DNA from: Polycladomyces abyssicola
GTDB lineage: Bacteria > Bacillota > Bacilli > Thermoactinomycetales > JIR-001
Length of the DNA: 64,000 nucleotides
Direction: 5' to 3'
Assembly (NCBI RefSeq): GCF_018326425.1
Contig: NZ_AP024601.1
Span: 1,724,001 to 1,788,000, forward strand
In this document: in pieces, positions 1 through 8,550 of the stretch
Position numbering within the stretch: position 1 is the stretch's first letter
Layout: every line of letters begins with the position of its first letter
Program-made: the position numbers and the translations under genes
The notes under the pieces: model-generated
Database searches by the model: none
What the model saw: only the letters and a program-made list of their open reading frames with translations
What the model was told of the DNA's origin: nothing

Positions 1-1257
1 AATCGTTTCACGAACATGATCCAAACCGCAAATCCAGGCTACCGTCCGTTCCAATCCGAGACCGAATCCCGAATGCGGGACGGTGCCGTATTTGCGAAGA
101 TCCATGTACCATTGGTACGCCTCACGTGGCAATTTGTGTTCTTGGAATCGCTGTTCCAGCAGTTGGGGATCGTCGATCCGCTGACTGCCTCCGATGATTT
201 CCCCATATCCTTCCGGTGCGATCAAGTCCGCTCCCAGCACTACTTCCGGCCGGTTGGGATCAGGTTTCATGTAAAACGCTTTGATCTCCGTGGGATAGTG
301 GGTGATGAACACCGGTCGATCGAAACTCTCGGCGATTTTGGTTTCATGGGGCGCTCCGAAATCTTCGCCCCACTCAAACTCAAATCCTTCTTTATTTAAC
401 AATTCCACCGCTTCATCGTAAGTAATCCTCGGGAACGGCGGTTTCACTCTTTCCAAAGGCGCGATGTCGCGACCGATGGTTTCCAATTCCTGCCGACAAT
501 GGTTTAGAACGTGCTGAACCACGTGGGAAACCAACTCCTCCTGGATCTTCATGTTCCCTTCGTGGTCAACGAACGCCATTTCCGGTTCGATCATCCAAAA
601 CTCAATCAGGTGGCGCCGTGTTTTGGATTTTTCCGCGCGGAATGTTGGGCCGAATGAATACACCCGTCCCAGCGCCATCGCGGCCGCTTCCATGTACAGC
701 TGTCCACTCTGCGTCAAATAGGCATCTTCATCGAAATATTTGGTGTGGAACAGCGTGGTCGTACCTTCGCAGGAAGACGGTGTCAGGATTGGCGGATCTA
801 CCAGTGTAAATCCGTTGCGGTTCAGATAGTCCTGAATCGCACGGATGATTTCCGCACGAATCCGCAGAATCGCTTGTTGCCGCGGAGAGCGAATCCACAG
901 ATGGCGATGGTCCATCAGGAATTCGACTCCGTGTTCCTTCAGGGCGATCGGATACTCATCCGCCACCTGGATGATCTCGATGTCGGTCACATCCAACTCG
1001 TATCCGCTGGGAGCCCGGTCGTCTTGGCGAACCGTCCCCCGCACGTACAAGGAACTCTCCTGTGTCAACCGGTTCGCATTCTCCCACACTTCCGGGGAGA
1101 CTTGGCTTTTTACCAAAACGCCTTGAATAAAACCGGAACCGTCACGAATCTGCAGAAACTGAATTTTACCGCTGGACCGCTTATTATAAAGCCATCCGCC
1201 CAACTTCACTTCTTTTCCGACATGGGCGGCGATATCCCGAATCATGGTTAACACCAT
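1..1257 (-). CDS. asnS: Asparaginyl-tRNA synthetase, 3' end cut by the window
   Basis: Class II aminoacyl-tRNA synthetase that charges tRNA-Asn with asparagine. The 419 codons in the window cover nearly the whole enzyme (usual length about 430); only roughly a dozen C-terminal residues lie outside. The N-terminal OB-fold anticodon domain is visible ([17 protein letters not shown] near residues 16-35), followed by class II motif 2 ([16 protein letters not shown]) and motif 3 (GFGLGLERT) at the very left edge. I chose the ATG at 1257 because GGAGG lies 7 bases upstream; a second in-frame ATG 12 bases later has no site of its own. A sigma-A promoter stands just upstream, so the gene starts its own transcript. 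Confidence 0.95.
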   Translation of the reverse strand, partial: MVLTMIRDIAAHVGKEVKLGGWLYNKRSSGKIQFLQIRDGSGFIQGVLVKSQVSPEVWENANRLTQESSLYVRGTVRQDDRAPSGYELDVTDIEIIQVADEYPIALKEHGVEFLMDHRHLWIRSPRQQAILRIRAEIIRAIQDYLNRNGFTLVDPPILTPSSCEGTTTLFHTKYFDEDAYLTQSGQLYMEAAAMALGRVYSFGPTFRAEKSKTRRHLIEFWMIEPEMAFVDHEGNMKIQEELVSHVVQHVLNHCRQELETIGRDIAPLERVKPPFPRITYDEAVELLNKEGFEFEWGEDFGAPHETKIAESFDRPVFITHYPTEIKAFYMKPDPNRPEVVLGADLIAPEGYGEIIGGSQRIDDPQLLEQRFQEHKLPREAYQWYMDLRKYGTVPHSGFGLGLERTVAWICGLDHVRETI

Positions 1258-1290
1258 TCGCCAACCTCCATCATTTCATCGACTTTGTTC

Positions 1291-1320
1291 ATTATACAAC
1301 CATCAAATCGGGACAGTCAA
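1291..1320 (-). promoter_or_regulatory. Sigma-A type promoter of asnS
   Basis: Read on the minus strand: TTGACT (1315-1320), an 18-base spacer, then TATAAT (1291-1296). The asnS start codon lies about 35 bases downstream, leaving a short leader with no room for a T-box. Confidence 0.7.
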
Positions 1321-1625
1321 TGAAAGCGAATGCGGACGGATTGAATCAAGAAGACAATCTGTAACCCTCGATTTTCTTGCCGTCGTGACGGCTAGCGTGA
1401 GTGAGTCGAATCTTGTGGTTTGTGAAGCAAACTTGTTTATGATATTTAATTTGTAAAAAACCACTGCGCACATTTCGCAACGAAAAAAAGATCTACAGAA
1501 AAGGGTGAAAAAACTGTGGAAGACGGCCCAGAACTTAGTGATGGTTCAGATGAACAGCTCTCCGGGGTAAAACACCCGAGGGCGAAGGACACAACCCTCT
1601 ACCGTAAGGCCTCTGAACTGAGTAC
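1321..1625. other. Intergenic stretch, no gene recognised
   Basis: No convincing reading frame with a ribosome site. A short palindrome GCCGTC-GT-GACGGC lies near 1379-1392. The stretch around 1520-1620 is GC-richer and contains short inverted pieces, but I could not match it to a known RNA family. Confidence 0.4.
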
Positions 1626-1775
1626 CTAAATCGGGATAAGAAAAATGATTTCTCCGAAAAAAAAGAGGGATTCCAATCTCCCCTCTTTCAGAAAACGGAT
1701 CGGGGTCTCCTGGTTTTCCGGTTTGAGGGAACGGGTGCTAAGATAAGGACGGGCCTGTCGCTTATCCCAGCTCAT
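1626..1775 (-). pseudogene. N-terminal fragment of a molybdopterin-dependent (sulfite oxidase-like) oxidoreductase
   Basis: A 49-codon frame begins with ATG at 1775, preceded by GGAGAGGAG. Its first 30 residues (RPYLSTRSLKPENQETPIRF) resemble, from memory, the N-terminus of YuiH/sulfite-oxidase-like molybdopterin enzymes, whose cofactor domain should follow. Instead the frame runs into a terminator-like hairpin and stops. What remains is far too short to be an enzyme (family length is well over 150 residues). A short genuine peptide gene cannot be excluded, but a deletion remnant is the simpler reading. Confidence 0.4.
1657..1686 (-). terminator. Intrinsic terminator (minus strand)
   Basis: On the minus strand GAGGG (1681-1685) pairs with CCCTC (1665-1669) and is followed by eight T residues. 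It lies inside the 3' part of the oxidoreductase fragment, which supports that the fragment was joined to foreign sequence. Confidence 0.55.
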
Positions 1776-1836
1776 TGGAAACACTCCTCTCCGTTTCGCC
1801 TCTTGGTTACCTTATTACTATGACCTGTGAACCATT

Positions 1837-1857
1837 AAAAACGAACGTTTTTGAGAC
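1837..1857. repeat. Near-palindromic repeat, left copy
   Basis: AAAAACGAACGTTTTT followed by GAGAC. The same 21 bases with one change recur exactly 800 bases to the right (2637-2657). The two copies bracket the broken DUF2935 gene. Confidence 0.6.
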
Positions 1858-2057
1858 TCATAAGGTCTACTGTAGTCAGACATAATGTCGAACCAAAAGA
1901 ATATACCCAGCAATAAAAAAGCTGGGCAAAATCCACAATGTGGTGTCTATCCCTAAAAAAAGACCTGGTATCGCTTCAACGCTTTAATGGTATATAACAA
2001 ACGATCGGAGCAAATTCTCGCACTCACTGCGAAGCCATTCGTTGGCTGTGACGAAAG

Positions 2058-2483
2058 TTATTGTTGGTATAAAATAGTTTGTGCGATACCGATGAAGTAT
2101 TCGGATTCGCGGATAATATGGTTAATAACGGCTTTAGCTGTTAAATTGTCTTTAAGCGCTTCACTTTGATCCCTAATTGTCCTGCACATCTTGATAAATT
2201 GTTCACTTTGATCGAGACAAAATTTCACTAACTGTAACACGTCTTGATAAACCGCAGGGTGTGACAACATAACCAGTACGGACCACCGTCTGAATGAACC
2301 TTACTACACACTGATGTGTTTCATTTATCACCTTCTCCCATTCTTTTAGCCCCTTGACATATTGTGCTTCCAAGTTTTTTACTAGCTCTCGAATAACGAC
2401 AGTTGTTCTTCTTCTTGATGCTTCCAAAATTCAGCCTCATCCAAGATACGTAATGGCATTTGATTCCCATAATAATATTGCAT
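2058..2483 (-). pseudogene. DUF2935-family protein, frameshifted
   Basis: Three overlapping frames together give one helical protein. It opens at ATG 2483 with MQYYYGNQMPLRILDEAEFW, shifts frame near 2420 into TVVIRELVKNLEAQYVKGL, and shifts again near 2270 into YQDVLQLVKFCLDQSEQF, ending at 2058 with ESEYFIGIAQTILYQQ. This order and wording fit DUF2935 proteins of spore-formers, whose function is not known to me. At least two single-base changes break it, so it should not give a full protein. It has its own AAGGAA site before the ATG and is AT-richer than the core genes in this window. Confidence 0.7.
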
Positions 2484-2631
2484 TTCCTTACCTGGGCCCC
2501 ATTCGATATTTGCCCATTAAACTAATTGTATTTACAAAGATAGACAAATATGAATTGGAAGGTCGCTATAAGTATGGGAGCGGTGGAGGCTTCGAGACGT
2601 CATAATTGGGGAAAAGGGGCTTCGTCGAAAG

Positions 2632-2657
2632 GTCTCAAAAACGATCGTTTTTGAGAC
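2632..2657. repeat. Perfect 26-base palindrome, right copy of the repeat
   Basis: Arms GTCTCAAAAACGA and TCGTTTTTGAGAC are exact reverse complements. Its right 21 bases match 1837-1857 except for one central base. It could be an operator, a transposon-end remnant or a hairpin; the sequence alone does not decide. Confidence 0.7.
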
Positions 2658-2765
2658 GAGAAAAAATCACTCTTATGCAGAGTGGCTTCCTCAAAGCAGA
2701 CCAGGGGTTATGGGGGTATACTTTTGAAAAGGGATCAGAGTTTCATTTCATCTCAAAAGCTGATG

Positions 2766-2796
2766 TTGTCACACTGTTGATCTGTTAACTTATAAT
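2766..2796 (+). promoter_or_regulatory. Candidate sigma-A promoter
   Basis: TTGTCA (2766-2771) and a perfect TATAAT (2791-2796), with a longish 19-base spacer. The start point would fall near 2803, almost on the GTG of the next gene, which would make that message leaderless. Confidence 0.4.
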
Positions 2797-2801
2797 CGGG
2801 G

Positions 2802-3035
2802 GTGGCACGCAGGTTGGATCAAGAACGATGGCATTGGGGGATACTGCGACTCTGGCTGAAATGGCGGTGGATGGCGGGTCCTCTGCTATACATTGCCATG
2901 GGTTCGGGTGTATTGCTTTATCCGGTTCCGGTTGGACCACGATGGTCGGGAGTATTTTTGGCTGGTTACTTTATCATCAGAGGCTTTTCCGTCCTTATGG
3001 TGAACCTGTGGAAAGAGTTGCAGGGGAAACTATGA
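2802..3035 (+). CDS. Small membrane protein of unknown function
   Basis: A 77-residue protein, basic and tryptophan-rich at the N-terminus (RLWLKWRW, about residues 16-23), then one or two hydrophobic segments (PLLYIAMGSGVLLYPV near 27-42 and VFLAGYFIIRGFSVLMV near 51-67). I do not recognise the family. The GTG start has only a weak G-rich site in front and sits close to a TATAAT box, so leaderless translation is possible; an internal ATG at codon 24 is the alternative. The gene runs opposite to most of the window and ends before a two-way terminator it shares with the broken surface protein gene. Confidence 0.5.
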   Translation: MARRLDQERWHWGILRLWLKWRWMAGPLLYIAMGSGVLLYPVPVGPRWSGVFLAGYFIIRGFSVLMVNLWKELQGKL

Positions 3036-3176
3036 CGCTGTACGGCGTCCGATTGGTAGACGTTGGCCACCACGTTGCACAGTGACTCTAACAGTTTTTC
3101 GTTTTACAATGTCCGCTAATCATCATTTGCGGACGTATACTGTCTAGTGATTTTCATCCTTCATATGATTAGTATT

Positions 3177-3215
3177 AAAAAAGAGCCGTCGGTTCATTCC
3201 CGTTCGGCTCTTTTT
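3177..3215. terminator. Two-way intrinsic terminator
   Basis: AGAGCCG (3182-3188) pairs with CGGCTCT (3205-3211), with A residues on the left and T residues on the right, so it can end transcripts from either side. Confidence 0.8.
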
Positions 3216-3227
3216 CGTTTGCCGCGA

Positions 3228-3887
3228 TCAGTCGGTGCGGCGAACTTTCAGCAGAGCCAGACCGACAGCTAAGAGCGCAAGACCGGCCATGGTACCGGTC
3301 GGGTAGGTGGTAGCCGTTTTCGGCAGTTTACCATCTTGACCGGAATTGCCGCCATGGTTGTTTCACTGGCGGATTCCCCGGACGGCTGGCTGGACGCCTG
3401 GGTGGTTCCACCGCTATTGCCATTGTTGCTTCCGTTGTTGTTGCCGTTGTTGTTTCCGCCATTGTTGCCGCCGTTGTCATTGCCACCTTTACCGTTGTTA
3501 TCAGCTTTGACTTCGAAGTGGGTCCAGCCAGCGAGAGATACGTACTCACCATCCACCTCTCCATAAAAATGTCCCGTGTCCCACATACACGCCCGGTTTC
3601 AGGTCAAACATGTGAGCGAAAGGGTGTCCTTCCACATTGTCCATTTTCACTTCTACAAAACCCTTGAAATCTCTCGGATAACGCACGTCGATGTGCCAAG
3701 AACCTTTGGCGTGTTTGGCGTACTCAATCATCCCACTGATTTCGTGCTTTCCACTTTTCTCCTCATGATTCACTTTCAGACCAGGAACTGTGACGTTCAC
3801 CGTTTTCTCAGCCAATACTTCCTTACCATCTGCCATACCAGCAAACCGGATACTAATGGTGTGTTGACCTGCGGAACCCACCATGAT
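3228..3887 (-). pseudogene. Cell-wall anchored surface protein, 5' truncated and frameshifted
   Basis: Reading from 3884 down: a beta-rich domain (HTISIRFAGMADGKEVLAEK onward), a linker of Gly/Asn repeats (GGNNGGNNNGNNNGSNNG), then a sorting signal LPKTA, a hydrophobic helix (MAGLALLAVGLALL) and a basic tail KVRRTD. This is the layout of a sortase substrate with an LPxTA-type motif. An extra base in the run of five T residues at 3565-3569 and a missing base near 3335-3352 put the middle in a different frame from both ends, and the two errors cancel. The signal peptide and start are missing: the coding sequence begins abruptly where the NUDIX remnant ends. Confidence 0.65.
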
Positions 3888-4169
3888 CTATTGAACGGGG
3901 GATTCCGTCGCTGATCCGGGCCTGGTAGGTGCGCAGGCGGATGATGGCATGGGAAGCGAAGTTAGTAGTGTCTTCGACCAATTGATGCACCAAAATTGTG
4001 CATCCGATTTCTTCCTTGATTTCCCGGATGAGCGCTTCTTCTGCCGATTCGCCCGGCTTGATTTTTCCACCGGGAAACCCCCACAAAAGTGGAGCGGACA
4101 TCGCCGGGCGCAGAGAATTTTCCCTTGCCCGTTTAAAATGACGGCGCCGACGACTTCAATTTGTTTCAT
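3888..4169 (-). pseudogene. NUDIX hydrolase (MutT-like), frameshifted and 3' truncated
   Basis: ATG 4169 follows AGGAG and begins MKQIEVVGAVILNGQGKILC, typical of MutT/8-oxo-dGTPase-like proteins. After CARR the frame changes and continues with WGFPGGKIKPGESAEEALIR and EIKEEIGC, a good NUDIX box (GX5EX7REUXEEXGU). The product then stops matching after ARISDGIP and runs into surface-protein sequence, so the last third of the enzyme is gone. A frameshift near 4100 plus truncation make it non-functional. Confidence 0.7.
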
Positions 4170-4222
4170 GGATTAATTCTCCTGTTCAGCTGTTTTTCTT
4201 TCTTTATTTTGTCGGGATCTTT

Positions 4223-5044
4223 CTAGCCTTTGAGCGATCCGGCCAATAATCCCCGGATGAAATATTTTCCTAGAAAAATGTAGACGATTAAAGTCGGGAG
4301 TGCTGCCAGCAATGCACCGGCCATCTGGATATTCCACTGGATGATCTGGCTGCCCGACAAGTTTTGCAAGGCGACCATGATCGGTTGTTGCGAGGTGTTG
4401 GTGATGGTGACAGCAAACAAAAATTCATTCCAAATCTGGGTGAATTGCCAGATGCCTACGACGACAAACCCCGGAATCGACAGGGGCAGGATGATCCGCT
4501 GATAGATGCCCCAAATGCCATTGCCGTCGATTTTGGCTGCTTCGATCATTTCCGTCGGAATGTTGGCGTAGAAATTGCGGAAAATTAGGGTGGTGATCGG
4601 AATTCCGTAAACGACGTGTACGAGAATCAGTCCGGGAATGGTATTGTAAAGCTGGATTTTTTGCAAAAACTGGATGAGTGGGATCAAGATGCTCTGGTAT
4701 GGTATGAACATGCCAAACAAAATCAAGGTGAAAAGGATATTGGAGCCGGGAAAGCGCCATTTGGAAAGGATATAGCCGTTCAGTGAACCCAAAACCGCGG
4801 AAAGGATGGTGGCCGGAATGACCAGATAAAAACTGTTTAGGATGTTGGGAGACAGTTTCTCAAAGGCGATCTGGTAACTTTCCAAATCCACGTGGCTGGG
4901 AAGCTTCCACATCCCGGATAAAGTAGCTTCATTGATCGGCTTGATACTGGTAATAACCATAATATAGATGGGCGTGAGGAAAAGCAGGGCCAGAATGATG
5001 AGGATTGCATAAAGGATGATTTGACCTGTGCGGGAGAGGGTCAT
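4223..5044 (-). CDS. Sugar ABC transporter permease, MalG type
   Basis: Inner-membrane permease of 273 residues with about six hydrophobic helices, one half of the channel of a CUT1-family sugar importer. The loop that docks the ATPase is clear: EAAKIDGNGIWGIYQRIILP (about residues 167-186). The start ATG at 5044 has AAGGAGG seven bases upstream and overlaps the stop of the partner permease by 4 bases, so the two are made together. No ATPase gene is present nearby; such systems commonly borrow a shared MsmX/UgpC-type ATPase encoded elsewhere. It is the last gene of the three-gene transporter operon. Confidence 0.9.
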   Translation of the reverse strand: MTLSRTGQIILYAILIILALLFLTPIYIMVITSIKPINEATLSGMWKLPSHVDLESYQIAFEKLSPNILNSFYLVIPATILSAVLGSLNGYILSKWRFPGSNILFTLILFGMFIPYQSILIPLIQFLQKIQLYNTIPGLILVHVVYGIPITTLIFRNFYANIPTEMIEAAKIDGNGIWGIYQRIILPLSIPGFVVVGIWQFTQIWNEFLFAVTITNTSQQPIMVALQNLSGSQIIQWNIQMAGALLAALPTLIVYIFLGKYFIRGLLAGSLKG

Positions 5045-6012
5045 GCGGTTTCCTCCTTTCTGAAGGTAAAGATCAGATAGGGAACGATCAGGAGAGAAAC
5101 AAGTAGCAACATGATGATGGCAATGCTAGCCCCTTGTGCATAATGGCTCCCTTTAAACGTTGTTTCCACCATGTAAAGGCCCGGCATGTCGGTGACGAAA
5201 GCGGCACCGGGTCCGGTCATCGCGTAAATCAGGTCAAAAATTTTGAGTGAAATGTGGCCCAAGATGACGACGGCGCTAAACGTAATCGGTTTGAGTTGCG
5301 GCAATAGGATATAGCGGAAGGTTTGCCATTCAGTGGCCCCGTCCACCCGCGCCGCTTCTTTTAATTCATCTGGGATGGAGCGGAGGCCGGACAGATACAT
5401 GGCCATGGTGAAGCCGGATAACTGCCAAACCGCTGCGATCACAACGGCGATCAATGCCATTGGGACCCCGAACTGGATTTGTCCAATATGTAGAGGGAGG
5501 ACCACTCTGGTCTGGACATACCAAAGTGGCGGATCGGTGATTCCGATTTTTTTCAAAATCAAGTTGATGCCGGTGCTCGGATTAAAGATCCACTGCCAAA
5601 CAACGCCGGTCACGATGAACGATAAAGCCATCGGGAAAATGAAAATGTTGCGAAACAGACCTTCCCATTTGATTTTTTGATCCAACAAAACAGCGAGAAA
5701 CAGCCCCAATCCAATACAAAGGAGAGTGAACAAAACGGTAAAGATGATCGTGTTTCGCAGGTCTGACTGAAAACGGAAGTCGTTGAACAGGAACCGGTAG
5801 TTGCCCAGGCCGCTAAAGGTGAGATCTTGGACAAAGGTGTTCCATTTGCTCAGAGAAATGTAGCCGGTCCAACCGATAAAACCGTAGACAAAAATGGCGA
5901 TGGCTAGGATCGAGGGCAAAAGAAACAGGAAGGCGATCCACTTTTCGCGATTTCGTCCGCTTCTTTTTTTCGGGTGGGTTTGGGGTGTCGTGAATGGAGA
6001 TGCTTGAGCCAT
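5041..6012 (-). CDS. Sugar ABC transporter permease, MalF type
   Basis: Permease of 323 residues, partner of the MalG-type protein. It has a cytoplasmic N-terminus rich in Lys/Arg, then about six membrane helices and the EAA docking loop EAARVDGATEWQTFRYILLP. I start it at ATG 6012, eight bases after AAGGAGG; an upstream in-frame start at 6030 would put the ribosome site inside the gene. It lies 66 bases after the binding-protein gene and overlaps the next permease by an ATGA, which is tight operon packing. Confidence 0.9.
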   Translation of the reverse strand: MAQASPFTTPQTHPKKRSGRNREKWIAFLFLLPSILAIAIFVYGFIGWTGYISLSKWNTFVQDLTFSGLGNYRFLFNDFRFQSDLRNTIIFTVLFTLLCIGLGLFLAVLLDQKIKWEGLFRNIFIFPMALSFIVTGVVWQWIFNPSTGINLILKKIGITDPPLWYVQTRVVLPLHIGQIQFGVPMALIAVVIAAVWQLSGFTMAMYLSGLRSIPDELKEAARVDGATEWQTFRYILLPQLKPITFSAVVILGHISLKIFDLIYAMTGPGAAFVTDMPGLYMVETTFKGSHYAQGASIAIIMLLLVSLLIVPYLIFTFRKEETA

Positions 6013-6078
6013 GACAAGTTCCTCCTTCAAGAAAAATCAGGCAGCAGGAAACCTGCCACCTGAATCGGAATTTCATGG

Positions 6079-7383
6079 TTATTTCACTCCCAGGTTGGCC
6101 GTGGCATCTTGCTTCATCATTTGAATGGCGAGATCGATGTTCCCTTGCGTGACAAAGGTGTTGATCAATTGGTTGAATTGAGTGACAAATCCTTCCGGAG
6201 CGGCAGAGCCATGTGCCAAACTTGGAACCAATTTGGAGTTTTTGAAATCCTTCATGGTTTGTTGACCATAGACATCATATTTTTTCGGATCGGCATCCAA
6301 CCGGGCCGGGATGGAGCCTTTGAGCGGGTTGAATGCATCTTGCCCTTCCACCGAGCCGAGCACGGCCAAGAACTTTTTGGTTGCCTCGGGGTGTTTAATC
6401 CCTTTGGGTAAGCCGAAGGTGTCAGTGATGATGACAAAGGTGCCGTTCGTGCCCGGGAAGGGAGCCCAGCCAAAATCTTGCTTTGGCTTCAGTTTCAGAT
6501 CATTGGTCAAATATCCTTTGGCCCAATCCCCCATGACGTTCATGGCGGCCTCTCCTTTTCCGACCAATTGAACGCCATCTTGCCAGTTACGCGCGGCATG
6601 GTCCTGGTTCACGTAAGTCAACATTTTTTTGAAGGTGGCAAGCGCTTGTTTGATGCGTGGGTCTTCAAAGGAAAGTTGGCCATTCCATAATTTATCGTAG
6701 TCGTTGGGACCCAAGGTACCAAGGAGAATATTTTCAAAGAGTTGGGTAGCGGTCCAAGGTTCCTTGTCTCCCAGTGCCAAAGGAGTGATCCCTTTCGCTT
6801 TCAAGGTATCCGCCACTTTGAAAAATTCATCAAATGTGGTGGGGGGTTTTAAACCATATTGGTCAAAGATTTTTTTGTTGTACCACAACACATTGCCGCG
6901 ATGGATGTCCACTGGGACGGAATAGATGTTGCCGCCTTTGCTGACAAGGTTGATTAGGGCAGGGGGAAATTTGTCTGTCCAGCCTTGTTGTTTGTAAAAA
7001 TCGTTTAAGGGTTCCATTTTTCCGGCCGCGACCCAACTGTCATTCAGTTCGGCTCCCCCGTGCACTTGGAAGGTATCCGGAGGATCGTTTCCTTGCATTC
7101 TCGTGGCCAACACCGTTTTGGCGTTGGTACCGGCGCCGCCGGCCACGGCAGCGTTAATGACTTCAATGTCGGGATTTTTTTCTTTAAAAAGCTTGATCAA
7201 TGCTTTCAGTCCGTCTTCTTCTCCGGCACCCGTCCACCAACTGAAGATTTCGACCTGGTTTACCTTTTGGGCATCCGACTTGGGAGCGGTTGCTGTTTGT
7301 TGATTGCAAGCCACCATGACGAAGACCAAGGGCGCCAGAAACAGAAACGAACGAAACGAACGAAGCGAACCAAAGCGTTTCAA
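6079..7383 (-). CDS. Glucose/mannose-type solute-binding lipoprotein
   Basis: A 434-residue extracellular binding protein that feeds sugar to the two permeases. The signal peptide ends in a lipobox (FVMVAC, Cys 26), so the mature protein is anchored to the membrane outer face. The mature sequence (EIFSWWTGAGEEDGLKALIK; GGAGTNAKTVLATRM; NDPPDTFQVHGGAEL) closely recalls the Thermus glucose/mannose-binding protein family, which is why I favour glucose/mannose over maltose; that assignment is from memory of the family. The start is TTG at 7383 with AGGTGGGGAG five bases before it. Confidence 0.88.
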   Translation of the reverse strand: MKRFGSLRSFRSFLFLAPLVFVMVACNQQTATAPKSDAQKVNQVEIFSWWTGAGEEDGLKALIKLFKEKNPDIEVINAAVAGGAGTNAKTVLATRMQGNDPPDTFQVHGGAELNDSWVAAGKMEPLNDFYKQQGWTDKFPPALINLVSKGGNIYSVPVDIHRGNVLWYNKKIFDQYGLKPPTTFDEFFKVADTLKAKGITPLALGDKEPWTATQLFENILLGTLGPNDYDKLWNGQLSFEDPRIKQALATFKKMLTYVNQDHAARNWQDGVQLVGKGEAAMNVMGDWAKGYLTNDLKLKPKQDFGWAPFPGTNGTFVIITDTFGLPKGIKHPEATKKFLAVLGSVEGQDAFNPLKGSIPARLDADPKKYDVYGQQTMKDFKNSKLVPSLAHGSAAPEGFVTQFNQLINTFVTQGNIDLAIQMMKQDATANLGVK

Positions 7384-7639
7384 TAAAACTCCCCACCTTT
7401 TTAGATTAGTATTTTCAGGAAAATAAAGGTTAGAAAGTTGGGAAATAGGTTTATATTCTTAGTATATATTATAGATTGTATTATTGAAAAGATATAACAG
7501 AATGACCTTTTGTATATCAGCTATTCTGATCAAAAGATCGTAGCCTCCAGGGTCTCCAGCTTCCTAAGCAATTGTTTTCCTCTCTTCTAGAGAAGCAAAG
7601 CCAGTTTTTTGACGTTTTGAACCACGGCAGTAATCCTAT

Positions 7640-8173
7640 CTATTCTATTATTCTCATGATTGGGTCTTGGTCGTGAAAGGCGATACATATCGGGATTTTG
7701 CTTTTTACTTTTCGTGAAGCCTTTGCAAAAACAACTACTGTTCTAGCGACCAAATAAAGAGTAATACCCACTGCCTTTTCCGTTTTATCAAAACCATTTT
7801 CGGAATAGATATGAGCAAATTCAACTATATCTGGACCTTTTAATTCCTCTACCCAATCGCAAGCCCAATCATCGTCCTGCTCTAATAACGGATGATAATT
7901 CGTGCAGATAAAAAAATGACTACTCCACTCGTTGTCTAAGTCATATTCATAATAGATGGCTTTCGCCGAATAATCATGAGCTAATTTTATTGATTTAGTA
8001 AGCCCTATCTCCAAAAGTTGTTGAAGCTTATCCAGATTTATCTTTTCAATTTTTTTAGCTTCTTCTGCACCAGCTAACTGGGAACATAAAGAGTAATACT
8101 TTTGTTCAATTTGTAATAAATCGTCATAAAGCAATTCATTTTGCATTCGCTCAAGATAATCATAAATATTCAC
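7640..8173 (-). CDS. Hypothetical protein, 177 residues
   Basis: Acidic, AT-rich gene with no signal peptide or membrane helix. The N-terminus looks helical (MNIYDYLERMQNELLYDDLL); the middle has aromatic and acidic runs (YYEYDLDNEWSSHFFICTNY, LLEQDDDWACDWVEELKGPD). I do not recognise the family; the size and composition recall immunity-type proteins but there is no toxin gene beside it. Start is GTG at 8173 with GGGGT about ten bases upstream. Base composition differs from the GC-richer core genes, suggesting acquisition by transfer. Confidence 0.6.
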   Translation of the reverse strand: MNIYDYLERMQNELLYDDLLQIEQKYYSLCSQLAGAEEAKKIEKINLDKLQQLLEIGLTKSIKLAHDYSAKAIYYEYDLDNEWSSHFFICTNYHPLLEQDDDWACDWVEELKGPDIVEFAHIYSENGFDKTEKAVGITLYLVARTVVVFAKASRKVKSKIPICIAFHDQDPIMRIIE

Positions 8174-8262
8174 AAGATATACCCCATTTAATTAACCTGT
8201 TTCATTAAAGATATCGATCCATCTTCTATATACTTACAGATACAAAGCTTTGTCAATAATCT

Positions 8263-8550
8263 CTAGAAAAGAGTGGCTTTTTGTGTATCAGTTTTCATGG
8301 TGTGACTATTTTTGTTCAGATACCGGTAAAGTGTCGCCTTGAACACCTGAAGCGTTTCACAAATTTCTTGGATGGAAAGATTGGAGTCTTCATAAGAGAG
8401 ATTGAGCCATTTTCACTTTCCGTTCATCCATCACCCGTGGCCGTCCGCCCAATTTCCCTCTTGCACGAGCCGCAGCCAAGCCAGCCTGCGTTCTCTCCCG
8501 GATAATCTCCCGTTCAAGCTCGGCAACCCCGTCTGGCAAATCCTCCCGCA
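8263..8550 (-). pseudogene. Serine recombinase/resolvase, C-terminal remnant
   Basis: The minus strand encodes AELEREIIRERTQAGLAAAR, then GKLGGRPRVMDERKVKMA, and after a frame change near 8395 YEDSNLSIQEICETLQVFK and ATLYRYLNK. This is the E-helix and DNA-binding helix-turn-helix end of a resolvase/invertase (TnpR/Hin type). The catalytic N-terminal domain with its serine is absent, and a frameshift splits what remains. It marks a former mobile element. Confidence 0.75.

Larger units (their letters stand above)
2484..2801. other. Intergenic stretch with palindrome and promoter-like sequence
   Basis: No supported gene. Short plus-strand frames here lack ribosome sites and family resemblance. 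It holds the 26-base palindrome at 2632-2657 and a promoter-like pair just before 2802. Confidence 0.4.

Noticed and set aside
1258-1625. T-box or riboswitch upstream of asnS
   Set aside because: The promoter lies about 35 bases from the start codon, leaving no room for a leader, and no T-box sequence was found.
3400-3500. Gly/Asn repeat region as a CRISPR or tandem DNA repeat
   Set aside because: The repeats are short codon repeats of a wall-spacer region, without spacers.
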